From Megamonas sp. UBA1796 (GTDB taxonomy: Bacteria > Bacillota > Negativicutes > Selenomonadales > Selenomonadaceae): a stretch of DNA of 60,591 nucleotides. Both the position numbers and the translations under genes were made by a program. Below, piece by piece: positions 40,237 to 49,157 of the stretch (positions within the stretch are counted from its first letter, which is position 1; the number at the start of each line of letters is the position of its first letter). Below the pieces are notes generated by a model. That model ran no database searches, was not told the DNA's origin, and saw only the letters and a list, made by a program, of their open reading frames with translations. Where the stretch lies: the NCBI GenBank assembly GCA_002319795.1, contig DCFU01000051.1, positions 1-60,591 of the forward strand, written 5' to 3'.

Positions 40237-42891
40237 ATGGAAGAAAATAATATCCCTAAGGTTTATGACCCAAAATCTTTTGAGAAAAAATGGTATGAAT
40301 ATTGGGAAGAAAATCAGTTGTTTCATGCAGAAGCCGATAAGAGCAAGAAACCCTACAGCATTGTAATCCCACCGCCGAATGTGACGGGACAGCTCCATAT
40401 GGGGCATGCACTTGATAATACGCTGCAGGATATACTCATCCGCTGGCGTCGTATGCAGGGATATAATACGCTTTGGATGCCAGGGTGTGATCATGCCGGC
40501 ATTGCCACGCAGGCCAAGGTTGAAGCTGCGCTGCGGGAGGAAGGAACCACGCGCTATGAGCTTGGACGGGAGAAATTCCTTGAGCGTGTCTGGGCATGGA
40601 AAGAAAAATTCGGCAGCCGTATCATGTACCAACTGCGTACGCTGGGGTCATCCTGTGATTGGGAACGTGAGCGCTTCACAATGGATGAAGGCTGTTCCAA
40701 CGCTGTGCGTGAGGTTTTTGTAAGCCTGTATGAGAAGGGACTCATCTATCAGGGAACGCGTATCACGAATTGGTGTCCATCCTGTAATACGGCGCTCAGC
40801 GATATCGAGGTAGAGCATGAAACAGAGCAGGGGCATCTTTGGCATCTGCGTTATCAGGTTGAGGGAACGGAACAATATGTAGAAATTGCTACCACACGAC
40901 CTGAAACGATGTTCGGGGATACCGGCGTTGCGGTACATCCGGAAGATGCACGCTATAAGGCACTTGTGGGCAAGACGCTCATTTTACCGGTAGTGAACCG
41001 TCGTATTCCGCTGTTTGCGGATGAATATGTAGATCCGCAGTTTGGTACGGGGGCGGTCAAAGTTACACCGGCACATGATCCAAATGATTTTGAAATGGGA
41101 CAACGTCATAAGCTTGAACAGATTGTAGTCATTGAAAATAACGGTACGATGGCAGAGAATACTGGGAAATATGCCGGCATGGATCGTTATGACTGTCGCA
41201 AACAGCTCGTAAAGGAACTTGCAGAAACGGGTGTGCTTGTTTCGGTTGAGGAGCATGAGCATGCGGTAGGACATTGCTCGCGCTGCCATACGACGGTGGA
41301 ACCGCTCGTTTCCAAACAGTGGTTTGTGAAGATGGAGTCTTTGGCAAAACCAGCGATCGAGGCTGTAAAGGATGGCAGGATACAGTTCGTACCGGAACGA
41401 TTTACGAAAATTTACTGCAATTGGCTGGAAAATATTCGCGACTGGTGCATTTCACGGCAACTTTGGTGGGGACACCGTATACCTGCATGGTACTGCGAGG
41501 ATTGTGGTGAAACCATCGTTTCACGCACGGATGTCACGACATGTCCCAAATGCGGCAGCAAACATCTGCACCATGACGAAGACGTTCTCGATACATGGTT
41601 CAGTTCGGGGCTTTGGCCGTTTGAGACTATGGGGTGGCCGGAGCAGACAGAGGAGCTTAAGCAATTTTATCCTACGAGTGTCCTGGTAACAGGGTATGAT
41701 ATCATTTTCTTCTGGGTAGCCCGCATGGTCATGATGGGACTGGAATTTGGTAAGGATATACCGTTCCATCATGTGTTTATCCATGGACTTGTGCGTGACA
41801 GCCAGGGCCGCAAGATGAGCAAGTCGCTCGGCAACGGCATTGATCCGGTTGAGGTCGTGGATAAATACGGAGCAGATACCCTGCGTTTTATGCTTATTAC
41901 GGGCAATACGCCGGGGAATGATATGCGCTTTTATTGGGAACGTGTTGAGTCGGCGCGCAATTTCGCTAACAAGCTTTGGAATGCGTCACGCTTCATGCTT
42001 ATGAACCTCGAGGGATTCGATAAGGGCTTTGTGCCGCAGGCTGGAGACTTTACTCTTGCGGACCGCTGGATACTCAGCCGTTATGCAAAAACAGCAGCAG
42101 CCGTCACGGACAATCTTGAAAAATTCGAGCTTGGCGAAGCTGGCCGCATGCTGTATGAATTCATTTGGAATGAACTTTGTGATTGGTATATCGAGTTGGC
42201 CAAATCGCGTCTTTATGATATGGAGACGGAGCGCCCGCGCAAGACCGCACAATATGTGCTCGGGTATGTACTTGAACATACCCTGCGTCTGCTGCATCCG
42301 TTTATGCCCTTCATCACGGAGGAAATATGGCAGCATATCCCACATGAAGGCAAGAGCGTAATGATAGCCGCGTGGCCGCAGAATGAGGCAAAATGGTTCG
42401 ATGATGCAAGCGAGGCCCATATGACGGCTATTATGGAAACAATCAAGAATGTCCGCAACATGCGTGCTGAGGTGAATGCAGCTCCAGGGAAAAAGAGCGA
42501 GGTCATTCTCCATTTTGCCGATGAGGACCTGCGCGGTGTATTCGCTGTTAATGAGGGATATCTTACCGTATTGGCAGCAGCTCAGCCGGTTACCTTGCTT
42601 GCGGCGGATGATGCCAAGCCGGAGAATGCCATGGCTTCTGTCGTGAAGGGAGTGGAAATCTATCTGCCGTTCAAGGGTCTGATCGATGTAGAAAAGGAAA
42701 CGGCACGGCTCAACAAGGAATTAGATAATCTCGAAAAAGAAATCAAACGTGTAACGGGTAAACTTTCGAATCAAGGATTCCTTGCCAAGGCTCCGGCCGA
42801 GGTCGTGGAAAAAGAACGAGAGAAGCAAAAGGGATTTGAAGAAAAGAAGGCCGCAGTGGAGGAACGTATCCAATATCTTGCTGCGCTATGA
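40237..42891 (+). CDS. valS: Valine--tRNA ligase
   Basis: 884 residues, normal for ValRS; charges tRNA-Val in the cytosol. PPPNVTGQLHMGHALDN near residue 47 carries the HIGH motif in its HMGH form, and GRKMSKSLGNGIDP near 525 carries KMSKS. The editing domain (IATTRPETMFGDTGVAVHP), two zinc-like cysteine pairs (CEDCGE..CPKCGSKH) and the C-terminal coiled-coil arm (VEKETARLNKELDNLEKEI) are all present. ATG 40237 is fixed by TTTTAGGAGGA. Expression is controlled by the T-box upstream. folC follows after 15 bases, so it should also respond to valine supply. Confidence 0.98.
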   Translation: MEENNIPKVYDPKSFEKKWYEYWEENQLFHAEADKSKKPYSIVIPPPNVTGQLHMGHALDNTLQDILIRWRRMQGYNTLWMPGCDHAGIATQAKVEAALREEGTTRYELGREKFLERVWAWKEKFGSRIMYQLRTLGSSCDWERERFTMDEGCSNAVREVFVSLYEKGLIYQGTRITNWCPSCNTALSDIEVEHETEQGHLWHLRYQVEGTEQYVEIATTRPETMFGDTGVAVHPEDARYKALVGKTLILPVVNRRIPLFADEYVDPQFGTGAVKVTPAHDPNDFEMGQRHKLEQIVVIENNGTMAENTGKYAGMDRYDCRKQLVKELAETGVLVSVEEHEHAVGHCSRCHTTVEPLVSKQWFVKMESLAKPAIEAVKDGRIQFVPERFTKIYCNWLENIRDWCISRQLWWGHRIPAWYCEDCGETIVSRTDVTTCPKCGSKHLHHDEDVLDTWFSSGLWPFETMGWPEQTEELKQFYPTSVLVTGYDIIFFWVARMVMMGLEFGKDIPFHHVFIHGLVRDSQGRKMSKSLGNGIDPVEVVDKYGADTLRFMLITGNTPGNDMRFYWERVESARNFANKLWNASRFMLMNLEGFDKGFVPQAGDFTLADRWILSRYAKTAAAVTDNLEKFELGEAGRMLYEFIWNELCDWYIELAKSRLYDMETERPRKTAQYVLGYVLEHTLRLLHPFMPFITEEIWQHIPHEGKSVMIAAWPQNEAKWFDDASEAHMTAIMETIKNVRNMRAEVNAAPGKKSEVILHFADEDLRGVFAVNEGYLTVLAAAQPVTLLAADDAKPENAMASVVKGVEIYLPFKGLIDVEKETARLNKELDNLEKEIKRVTGKLSNQGFLAKAPAEVVEKEREKQKGFEEKKAAVEERIQYLAAL

Positions 42892-42906
42892 TGGAGATTA
42901 TTAGCC

Positions 42907-44214
42907 ATGAATTATAAAGAGTCATTGAACTATCTTGAGGAGCTTAAAGTATTTGGCAGCCAACTGGGACTTTCACGCATCCAGCGGCTGCTGGAACTTA
43001 TGGATATGCCGCAGAAGCATTACCGTACAGTTCATGTTACGGGAACAAACGGTAAAGGTTCAACCTCAGTGATGCTGGCAGGCATTCTGTGTGCATCCGG
43101 AATCCATACGGGGCTTTATGTATCACCGCATCTTGTTTCATATACGGAACGTATCCAGATCGATGGACAGGAAATCAGCCAGCAGGATTTTGCCGACTGC
43201 ATCGGTGCGGTGCGTATCTATGCCGAGCAAATGCGCAGTGCAGGCGGTGAATCACCAACACAATTTGAGATCCTTACGGCTGCGGCATTTTATTGCTTTG
43301 CGCAAAAGCAGGTGGAGTATGCGGTTATAGAGGTAGGATTGGGCGGATTGCTGGATTCTACGAATGTCATTACGCCGGAAGTATCTGTTATTACGAATGT
43401 GACGATGGAACATGCGGACCGCTGCGGCGGGACACTTGAAGGAATTGCACGCCATAAGGCGGGCATCATCAAGGATGGCATACCAGTTGTTACCGCTGCT
43501 AAAGGAGTGCCGCTCTCTATTTTGCAGGAAACTGCGCATGAGAAGAATGCCGATATCTTTATTGCCGGAACGGATTTTAACTCGGCCTTTGTGAACTTTG
43601 ATGGGACAAAGCAACTTTTGGAATTCCACTCAGCACTTATTGGAGTGAATGGAGAAAGGTATACGCTGCATATGCTGGGAGAACATCAGGTGGAGAACAG
43701 CTCTCTGGCAGTTATGGCCGCGCAGCTTCTGCATAATAACGACGCGCGTATCACACAGGAAAACATAGCTGTAGCACTGGAAAGGGCTTTCTGGCCTGGC
43801 CGCTTTGAATACATGGAACTTGGTGGACAGAAAATTATCGTGGATGGTGCGCATAATCCGGCGGGAACCGAAGCGCTGCGGCGGAGTCTGGATCTTTATT
43901 TTCCGGCGGCGGAACGCGTTTTCATGCTGGGAATATTAAAGGATAAGGACATTGACAGTATGCTTGGTAAATTACTGCGACCAAATGATACGGTGCTGCT
44001 GACTGCGCCGCGGTCCGAACGTGCTTCAGATCCGGATGTTGTGGCTCGCAGGGTGCATACGCAGCATGTTGAAGTACAGGCAGATAATGCCGAGGCTCTT
44101 GCGCGGTCACTGGAACTTGCGGATGGAAAACGGCTGCTGGTGATTGCCGGCTCGCTTTATCTTATTGGCGGTGTGCGGCAAATGCTTTTACAGAAGAAAG
44201 AGAAGCTGCTATGA
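42907..44214 (+). CDS. folC: Bifunctional folylpolyglutamate synthase/dihydrofolate synthase
   Basis: Adds glutamate to dihydropteroate or folates using ATP; 435 residues. The P-loop is VHVTGTNGKGSTSVMLAGIL near residue 45, EVGLGGLLDSTN near 142, and the C-terminal VDGAHNPAGTEALRRSL near 313 is the Mur-ligase-type third domain. It is directly behind valS without its own promoter, a pairing common in Firmicutes. It keeps the folate pool that fhs and the MetF-like enzyme at the start of the window use. ATG 42907 has only a modest ribosome site (ATGGAGATTATT). Confidence 0.95.
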   Translation: MNYKESLNYLEELKVFGSQLGLSRIQRLLELMDMPQKHYRTVHVTGTNGKGSTSVMLAGILCASGIHTGLYVSPHLVSYTERIQIDGQEISQQDFADCIGAVRIYAEQMRSAGGESPTQFEILTAAAFYCFAQKQVEYAVIEVGLGGLLDSTNVITPEVSVITNVTMEHADRCGGTLEGIARHKAGIIKDGIPVVTAAKGVPLSILQETAHEKNADIFIAGTDFNSAFVNFDGTKQLLEFHSALIGVNGERYTLHMLGEHQVENSSLAVMAAQLLHNNDARITQENIAVALERAFWPGRFEYMELGGQKIIVDGAHNPAGTEALRRSLDLYFPAAERVFMLGILKDKDIDSMLGKLLRPNDTVLLTAPRSERASDPDVVARRVHTQHVEVQADNAEALARSLELADGKRLLVIAGSLYLIGGVRQMLLQKKEKLL

Positions 44215-44254
44215 TGAAAATAATAGATCGGCCGGATAGGAAAGGTGAGTATGA

Positions 44255-45472
44255 GTGAATATCCTTCGCCCAAACCTAAAGGGATCTTCTTTGGAAATGT
44301 GGATTTTTTATGCAATCCTGGCAGAAGCATTCTTTATTGCACTTTCGCCCGGACTGGCGAAAGTGGCTCTCCTGTGTGGCGTCATACTTTGGTTTGTACG
44401 CCTCAAGACCTCTACGGGCATGCGTTTTCGCCATATGCCGTTTGATATACCCATTGCTGTTTTCGTACTATGCGGGGCAGCCTCTATTGCGGTATCACCG
44501 GATCCTGCATTCAGCTTTTATAATTACTATAATCTGGTCGGCGTTTATGTACTTACATACCTGCTTGTTACGCAGAATGTGACAAGATCGGAGCAGGTGC
44601 GGCTCATTGCCGGCGCACTCGGGCTGGCAGCACTTTTGGCTGCCTTGTATGGCTGCTTCCAATATGTTTTTGGCATTGATACGAGCGCAATGAAGTGGGT
44701 CGATGGGGATGCGTTTCCTGAGCTCAGGAAGCGTGTGTTTTCCACCTGGGAGAATCCAAATATCTTTGCAGGGTATCTTGATATAGTAATCTGTATGCTT
44801 TTTGGTTTGTTTGTAAAGAGCAGGAACAGGAAAGTACGTGCCGGACTTTTGGCAGGCATGGTGCTGCTGGCTCTTTGCCTTGCAATGACCTATGCAAGGG
44901 GGGCCTGTTTTTCTATAATGGCCGTACTTGCGGGCTATGGGATATTTAAGGATCGGCGTGTGCTCATTGCCTGTATAGCTATTGGTGGCGCTATTCTGGT
45001 TTTGGATCCTGCACTTGCCAATCGCCTGGGTTCTGCGTTTACGAAGATAGACACTTCCTCGGAGATGCGTCTGGCGCTGTGGGAGAGTACGATAGCGATG
45101 ATTCAGGACCATCCTTTATTGGGCATTGGCTGGGGCGCTTACTGGATGGTTTATCCGGAATATGATTTTTACATCAACAATGCGTCGGTGATCATTGTAC
45201 ATGCGCATAATCTTTATTTGAATTATGCGGCGGAAATCGGTATTATAGGTGCAGCAGCTTATTTTTATTACTTTTTTGGCACGATGCGTCTGGCGCTGGC
45301 TTCTGGAAAACCACATACGGAGTTTTCCCGGGGCCTTTCCCTGGGAATTGGTCTCGCGATTCTGTCGATAGCGCTGAACGGAATTACCGACGATGTATTG
45401 TTTAACATCCCGTCCTCTATGCTGCTTTGGCTGCTTTGCGCACTTGCGGCATGTATTGATAAAAATATATAA
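44255..45472 (+). CDS. O-antigen ligase family membrane protein (Wzy_C)
   Basis: 405 residues with ten to twelve membrane segments. The large periplasmic loop precedes the Wzy_C motif, seen as TWENPNIFAGYLDIVICMLF near residue 165, MRLALWESTIAMIQDHPLLG near 270 and VIIVHAHNLYLNYAAEIG near 310. Such proteins are O-antigen ligases or polymerases, or act on other surface glycans. In a Firmicute setting this supports an outer membrane with LPS. GTG 44255 follows AAAGGTGAG. It is preceded by folC after 40 bases and followed by rex after 19, so it probably lies in one long operon. Confidence 0.82.
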   Translation: MNILRPNLKGSSLEMWIFYAILAEAFFIALSPGLAKVALLCGVILWFVRLKTSTGMRFRHMPFDIPIAVFVLCGAASIAVSPDPAFSFYNYYNLVGVYVLTYLLVTQNVTRSEQVRLIAGALGLAALLAALYGCFQYVFGIDTSAMKWVDGDAFPELRKRVFSTWENPNIFAGYLDIVICMLFGLFVKSRNRKVRAGLLAGMVLLALCLAMTYARGACFSIMAVLAGYGIFKDRRVLIACIAIGGAILVLDPALANRLGSAFTKIDTSSEMRLALWESTIAMIQDHPLLGIGWGAYWMVYPEYDFYINNASVIIVHAHNLYLNYAAEIGIIGAAAYFYYFFGTMRLALASGKPHTEFSRGLSLGIGLAILSIALNGITDDVLFNIPSSMLLWLLCALAACIDKNI

Positions 45473-45491
45473 AAAAACAGGAGGCTTTAAT

Positions 45492-46121
45492 TTGAAAGCT
45501 CAAATAGCAATCTCCAAGGCGACGATTGATCGTTTGCCGCTTTATTTCCGCACGCTGCGTCTGGCACAGGATGAAGGAATCGATATTATTTCATCAGATG
45601 AGCTTGGACGTCGTCTGAGTATTACACCTGAACAGATTCGCAAAGATCTTGCGTCCTTTGGCCAGTTTGGCAAAAAGGGAGTGGGATATTACGTCAATGA
45701 ACTCAAACGCAATGTAGGTGAGATTCTTGGCCTTGATAATCACTGGAATATTGCTGTCATAGGCATTGGACATCTGGGCGTAGCACTTGCCAATTACCAA
45801 AACTTCATAACGCTCGGTTTCAGCCTGGTGGCGCTCTTCGATCAGGATCCGAAAATCATCGGTACTACAGTGAATCATGTCAAAGTCGATGATATTGCCT
45901 GCATGGAAGAGATTGTCAAGGAGCGCCGGATACAGATCGGTATCATAGCGGTTCCTGCTGCATTTGCCCAAGGTGTGGCAAATAAGCTCGTAAATGCAGG
46001 CGTGCGTGGTATATGGAATTTCGCGCCTATCAAGATGAAAGTGCCCGATAGTATGCATATTGTCAACGAAGATTTGTCGGTAGGTCTCAGCAGTCTTTCT
46101 TATCATATTACGCGCAAATAA
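45492..46121 (+). CDS. rex: Redox-sensing transcriptional repressor Rex
   Basis: 209 residues. The N-terminal winged helix (KATIDRLPLYFRTLRLAQDE, ITPEQIRKDLASFGQFGKKG) binds DNA; the C-terminal Rossmann domain (NIAVIGIGHLGVALANY near residue 85) senses NADH/NAD+. Rex represses fermentation and respiration genes when NADH is low. TTG 45492 is fixed by AGGAGG at 45480-45485; the frame extends upstream only inside the ligase gene. Possible targets in this window include mdh and the ferredoxin oxidoreductase, but I found no good Rex box before them. Confidence 0.95.
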   Translation: MKAQIAISKATIDRLPLYFRTLRLAQDEGIDIISSDELGRRLSITPEQIRKDLASFGQFGKKGVGYYVNELKRNVGEILGLDNHWNIAVIGIGHLGVALANYQNFITLGFSLVALFDQDPKIIGTTVNHVKVDDIACMEEIVKERRIQIGIIAVPAAFAQGVANKLVNAGVRGIWNFAPIKMKVPDSMHIVNEDLSVGLSSLSYHITRK

Positions 46122-46203
46122 TTCCATGCGCAGACAACCGAACGCATACGCATCGTGTGTGTACCTTCGACGATGGTGCAGCTTCTTTCAAAAGAGCATG
46201 GAA
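46122..46203 (+). ncRNA. Candidate structured RNA in the rex 3' region
   Basis: TTCCATGC (46122-46129) and GCATGGAA (46196-46203) form an 8-bp closing stem immediately after the rex stop. Inside, CATCGT (46151-46156) pairs with ACGATG (46170-46175), and CTTCTTT can pair with AAAGAG. No T tract follows, so it is not an ordinary terminator. It matches no RNA family I recognise. Confidence 0.4.
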
Positions 46204-46334
46204 CTCGGGGCGGTACTATATGAGTGGAGTCAAAATATGAATGAATTATCTGACAAAAATAGCGAAAAAGTGCACAAGACGCTGAATCTATGATATAATA
46301 AAGAAAAAGAGATTTAGAGAAGAGGGCGTTGGTT

Positions 46335-46844
46335 ATGTCTACGATTTCGTTGGTTAATTCTTCATCTGCGATAACATCGTCGGTTCCAGCTTCTTCTGCT
46401 AAAAACACGGCAAGTACGCTGGGTTCATCTAGTACGACAACACCTTCCCTGGAGACATCATCTGCGTATGAGCAGTCTCAGGGGATTATTAATCTTATAC
46501 ATGCATCATCTTCGAAAAAGACGACGTCCTCTATGTTGAGCAGCCTGTATTCTTCGAGCGCAACTTTGAAGGCAGCAACACAGCTTTCGGGTTCGGAGTT
46601 TAAAAAACTGCAGGAGCTCAATGCGTCTTCATCCGTAACAGGGTATACCTCACAGATGAATACGCTGCTGTCTTCACTGGATACATCTTCGTCGATGAAT
46701 GATGCTGCGGTTACGCAGAATCTTTTACAGGTTGCCTCATCGGCAAATGAGTTGACATTGAAGCTTCGTTATAATCCGACGGGGACGCTGAAGGATCTTA
46801 AATCAGATTCCACCAGTGGTGCATCGGTAAATTTACTTGCCTGA
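46335..46844 (+). CDS. Serine-rich small protein of unknown function
   Basis: 169 residues, unrecognised. Ser and Thr make up a very large share, especially in residues 1-80 (for example SSAITSSVPASSAKNTAS), with no Cys and no Trp. There is no signal peptide, lipobox or membrane segment. The later half has helical stretches (LKAATQLSGSEFKKLQELN, LLQVASSANELTLKLRYNP). The composition is reminiscent of cytosolic-to-surface exported flagellar or secreted proteins that lack a cleavable signal, but this is only an impression. ATG 46335 lies behind GAAGAGGGCG. A TATAAT at 46294-46299 with TGCACA 17 bases upstream may be its own promoter. A terminator follows at 46915, so it is monocistronic. Confidence 0.7.
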   Translation: MSTISLVNSSSAITSSVPASSAKNTASTLGSSSTTTPSLETSSAYEQSQGIINLIHASSSKKTTSSMLSSLYSSSATLKAATQLSGSEFKKLQELNASSSVTGYTSQMNTLLSSLDTSSSMNDAAVTQNLLQVASSANELTLKLRYNPTGTLKDLKSDSTSGASVNLLA

Positions 46845-46914
46845 TTTGCAGAATACCAAAAGCTTGAGCCTGTAAAGGCTCTTTCCATGCGATGTAATAT
46901 AGTAAGAACCAAGA

Positions 46915-46946
46915 AGCTGCAGGGGTGATGCCTGTGGCTTTTTTTT
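46915..46946 (+). terminator. Terminator after the Ser-rich gene
   Basis: AGCTGCAGG (46915-46923) pairs with CCTGTGGCT (46931-46939), with one mismatch and a G-U, followed by eight T. Confidence 0.8.
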
Positions 46947-47083
46947 ATGTAAGACAACCGATGTGTAGTATTGCAATGTAGCATTTTTTGCAATAAATAT
47001 CACAATTTTTACGAAGTAATAAACGGGATTTTAATCTATAATAGGCCTTACCCGTAAATAATTCAATAGAAGAGGTAAGGAAA

Positions 47084-47914
47084 ATGAAGTTTTCGAAAAT
47101 GCATGGCCTTGGGAATGATTTTATTATTTTAACCGAAGAAGCTCTGCAGGAAGAAAAAAATTATGCTGTTTTGGCGAAAAAATTATGTAATAGGCATACA
47201 GGTATTGGAGCCGATGGCATTTTGTTCGTATTACCGTCTGTATGTGCTGACATTCGAATGCGTATTATAAATTGCGATGGCAGTGAAGCTGAAATGTGCG
47301 GAAATGGTGTACGCTGTTTTGCACGATATGTCTTTGAAAATAATTTAATCAGTAAAAAAGAATTTTCCATAGAAACGCTGGCGGGAATCATATATCCCAA
47401 ACTGACTGTGAAAGATCACACAGTGACTGCCATTACTATTAATATGGGCAAACCCTTGTGGAATCGCAGCGATATTCCTATGAAGGGAAAATCAGGAGAA
47501 GCAATCGCTGCCCGGTTATGCACTGCAAAGAGTGAATACAAAATCACCAGCCTTTTTATGGGGGTACCACATACGATTCTTTTTGTTGAACATGTAGCAG
47601 ATGTACCAATTCGTAGTATAGGCCCCGCTATTGAAAAACATCCGGATTTTCTTCATGGGACAAATGTGAATTTTGTTGAAGTAAAAAATCGACATGAAAT
47701 TTATGTACGTACATGGGAGCGTGGTGCGGGTCCTACACTGGCTTGTGGTACGGGTTGCTGTGCCAGTGTTGCTGCTGCATGGAAAAATGGCTTAACCGAG
47801 AGATGTGTGACTGTGCATTTACCATTAGGGAGTTTGGAAATTGAGTATAAAGCAGATGATGATATTTATATGACAGGCCCTGGGGAATACGCATTCGAGG
47901 GAACACTAAGATAG
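47084..47914 (+). CDS. dapF: Diaminopimelate epimerase
   Basis: Converts LL- to meso-diaminopimelate for lysine and peptidoglycan synthesis; 276 residues. KMHGLGNDFI at the N-terminus, the catalytic Cys in SEAEMCGNGVRCFARY near residue 73, and the second catalytic Cys in GPTLACGTGCCASVAAAW near 217 are all in place. The usual GETLACGTG has Pro in place of Glu before the second site. The gene looks more AT-rich and codon-shifted than murI or mdh. ATG 47084 follows GAGGTAAGG. The ribosome site can pair with CCTTACC at 47046-47052, which could hide it. It stands alone between a terminator and a secreted-protein gene. Confidence 0.95.
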   Translation: MKFSKMHGLGNDFIILTEEALQEEKNYAVLAKKLCNRHTGIGADGILFVLPSVCADIRMRIINCDGSEAEMCGNGVRCFARYVFENNLISKKEFSIETLAGIIYPKLTVKDHTVTAITINMGKPLWNRSDIPMKGKSGEAIAARLCTAKSEYKITSLFMGVPHTILFVEHVADVPIRSIGPAIEKHPDFLHGTNVNFVEVKNRHEIYVRTWERGAGPTLACGTGCCASVAAAWKNGLTERCVTVHLPLGSLEIEYKADDDIYMTGPGEYAFEGTLR

Positions 47915-48110
47915 GTTCCCTGTATGCATGGATTTCCATATCATTTTTCAGACAAAGATGTTCACTGCGGGGTTTTCACTATTTCATCAAAACAATGCAT
48001 CCTGCCAAGATTTTATTGAATAAAGGTATTTGTTCTTTTTTGACGAAATAAACAGCGAAGAGCAGTAGGATATTTTGCCGTGGGAGTAAAATGAATGGAG
48101 GTATAAGAAA

Positions 48111-48614
48111 ATGAAAAAGATTGTATTAGTATTTTTCGTGCTTATGTCTGTTTTGTCCACAACGGTTTTTGCGGCGGTTAAGGAAGTAGAATGGCATGAT
48201 GATTTGACGGAATACACAGATGCTGTCAGTTGTGCAAAAATTCTTAGTGATGGTGACCTGTTGTTTGGGGTAAAAGCTATTTCTACGCGTGAATCATGGA
48301 AAACATCAATTTCGGGCCGTTGGCTTCTCTTATCTGCGAAGTCAGAAGGTATTAGTTTTTTGAAACATGCGACACCCAAACTTAATATTGTTAAAGATGG
48401 CGCTGTTGCAGAGGTGCCGCTGCGGCTTGAGTCCGGACGGGATAAGCTCCTCACGGCATCTGTTGATGAAAAATTATTAAAACTTTTAGAAGGAGCAGAT
48501 AAAGTGGAACTTGTCATTTCGACCAAGGCACAGGACGGCAATGAAGTTGTATCAACCATAGTACTTTCAAAGGAAATAATTGCTGATTGGCTTCATGTAT
48601 TTTCAAATAAGTGA
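48111..48614 (+). CDS. Secreted protein of unknown function
   Basis: 167 residues, unrecognised. A clear Sec signal peptide (KKIVLVFFVLMSVLSTTVFA) has a likely cleavage after Ala22, giving a mature protein of about 145 residues exported to the periplasm or surface. The mature part has mixed alpha/beta character, two Cys at most and no repeats or lipobox. Segments such as WHDDLTEYTDAVSCAKILS and VELVISTKAQDGNEVVS do not match a family I know. ATG 48111 follows GGAGGTATAAG. It is a single gene between dapF and tRNA-Val. Confidence 0.75.
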   Translation: MKKIVLVFFVLMSVLSTTVFAAVKEVEWHDDLTEYTDAVSCAKILSDGDLLFGVKAISTRESWKTSISGRWLLLSAKSEGISFLKHATPKLNIVKDGAVAEVPLRLESGRDKLLTASVDEKLLKLLEGADKVELVISTKAQDGNEVVSTIVLSKEIIADWLHVFSNK

Positions 48615-48750
48615 ATAAAATGGATTCCAGCAGTATCAACCATTTTGTCGTGTTTGGCAAAGCATGGTAATCTTTTCTTAGCCGGAAGTAATTGTTTGAG
48701 GACTATGCATAAAGAGCAAAAGTGCTGCTCTGCAGGATGAGGTATTTCTT

Positions 48751-48807
48751 CCCCTTAGGACAGGCAGTTTCCATGGAAAAGGGCTGCTTACCCTAAGGGG
48801 ATATTTT
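48751..48807 (+). terminator. Long hairpin upstream of tRNA-Val
   Basis: CCCCTTAGG (48751-48759) pairs with CCTAAGGGG (48792-48800), and inside it GCAG with CTGC. ATATTTTTA follows. It lies 137 bases past the stop of the secreted-protein gene, farther than usual. Confidence 0.6.
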
Positions 48808-48896
48808 TATGCGTTGCCAGGGTTGTTGCCGGCGGCAACAGTTTTTACGGCACATTGGAGTTCAAAACTTTGGTTGCAGTTCTTTTGGAAAATAAT

Positions 48897-48925
48897 TTGC
48901 TTCGAAAAGTCGTTTGTGCTATAAT
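48897..48925 (+). promoter_or_regulatory. Promoter of tRNA-Val
   Basis: TTGCTT (48897-48902), 17 bases, TATAAT (48920-48925), 22 bases before the mature tRNA. Confidence 0.75.
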
Positions 48926-48947
48926 ATAAACATTGACTTAAGGATTC

Positions 48948-49022
48948 GGGGTATTAGCTCAGTGGGAGAGCGCTTGATTCACATTCAAGAGGTCACTGGT
49001 TCGAAACCAGTATGCCCCACCA
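48948..49022 (+). tRNA. tRNA-Val (anticodon CAC)
   Basis: 75 bases with encoded CCA. The acceptor GGGGTAT (48948-48954) pairs with ATGCCCC (49012-49018). The anticodon stem CTTGA/TCAAG encloses TTCACAT, with CAC at 48980-48982, which reads GUG. The D arm AGCTCAGTGGGAGAGC and T loop TTCGAAA are standard. It stands alone; valS with its Val-responsive T-box lies 6 kb upstream. Confidence 0.96.
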
Positions 49023-49032
49023 GTAATTACAA

Positions 49033-49058
49033 GGGTTTGCAGAGATGCAGGCCCTTTT
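49033..49058 (+). terminator. Terminator of tRNA-Val
   Basis: GGGTTTGCA (49033-49041) pairs with TGCAGGCCC (49046-49054) through two G-U pairs, followed by TTTTATTTT. Confidence 0.75.
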
Positions 49059-49115
49059 ATTTTGTCTTTGCATCACCATTTGTACCAATGACTATTTTGT
49101 ACAAATTATCGAGCC

Positions 49116-49152
49116 CAAAAAAGGCCGCCTCCCATATGTGAGAGACGGTCCC
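49116..49152 (-). terminator. Terminator of accC (minus strand)
   Basis: On the minus strand GGACCGTCTC pairs with GAGGCGGCC (plus positions 49151-49123), followed by six T (49122-49117). Confidence 0.75.
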
Positions 49153-49157
49153 TTTGG

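Larger units (their letters stand above)
48615..48947. other. Intergenic region before tRNA-Val
   Basis: 333 bases without a gene. It holds a large hairpin with terminator character (48751-48807) and the tRNA-Val promoter. The first 130 bases show nothing I recognise. Confidence 0.6.
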
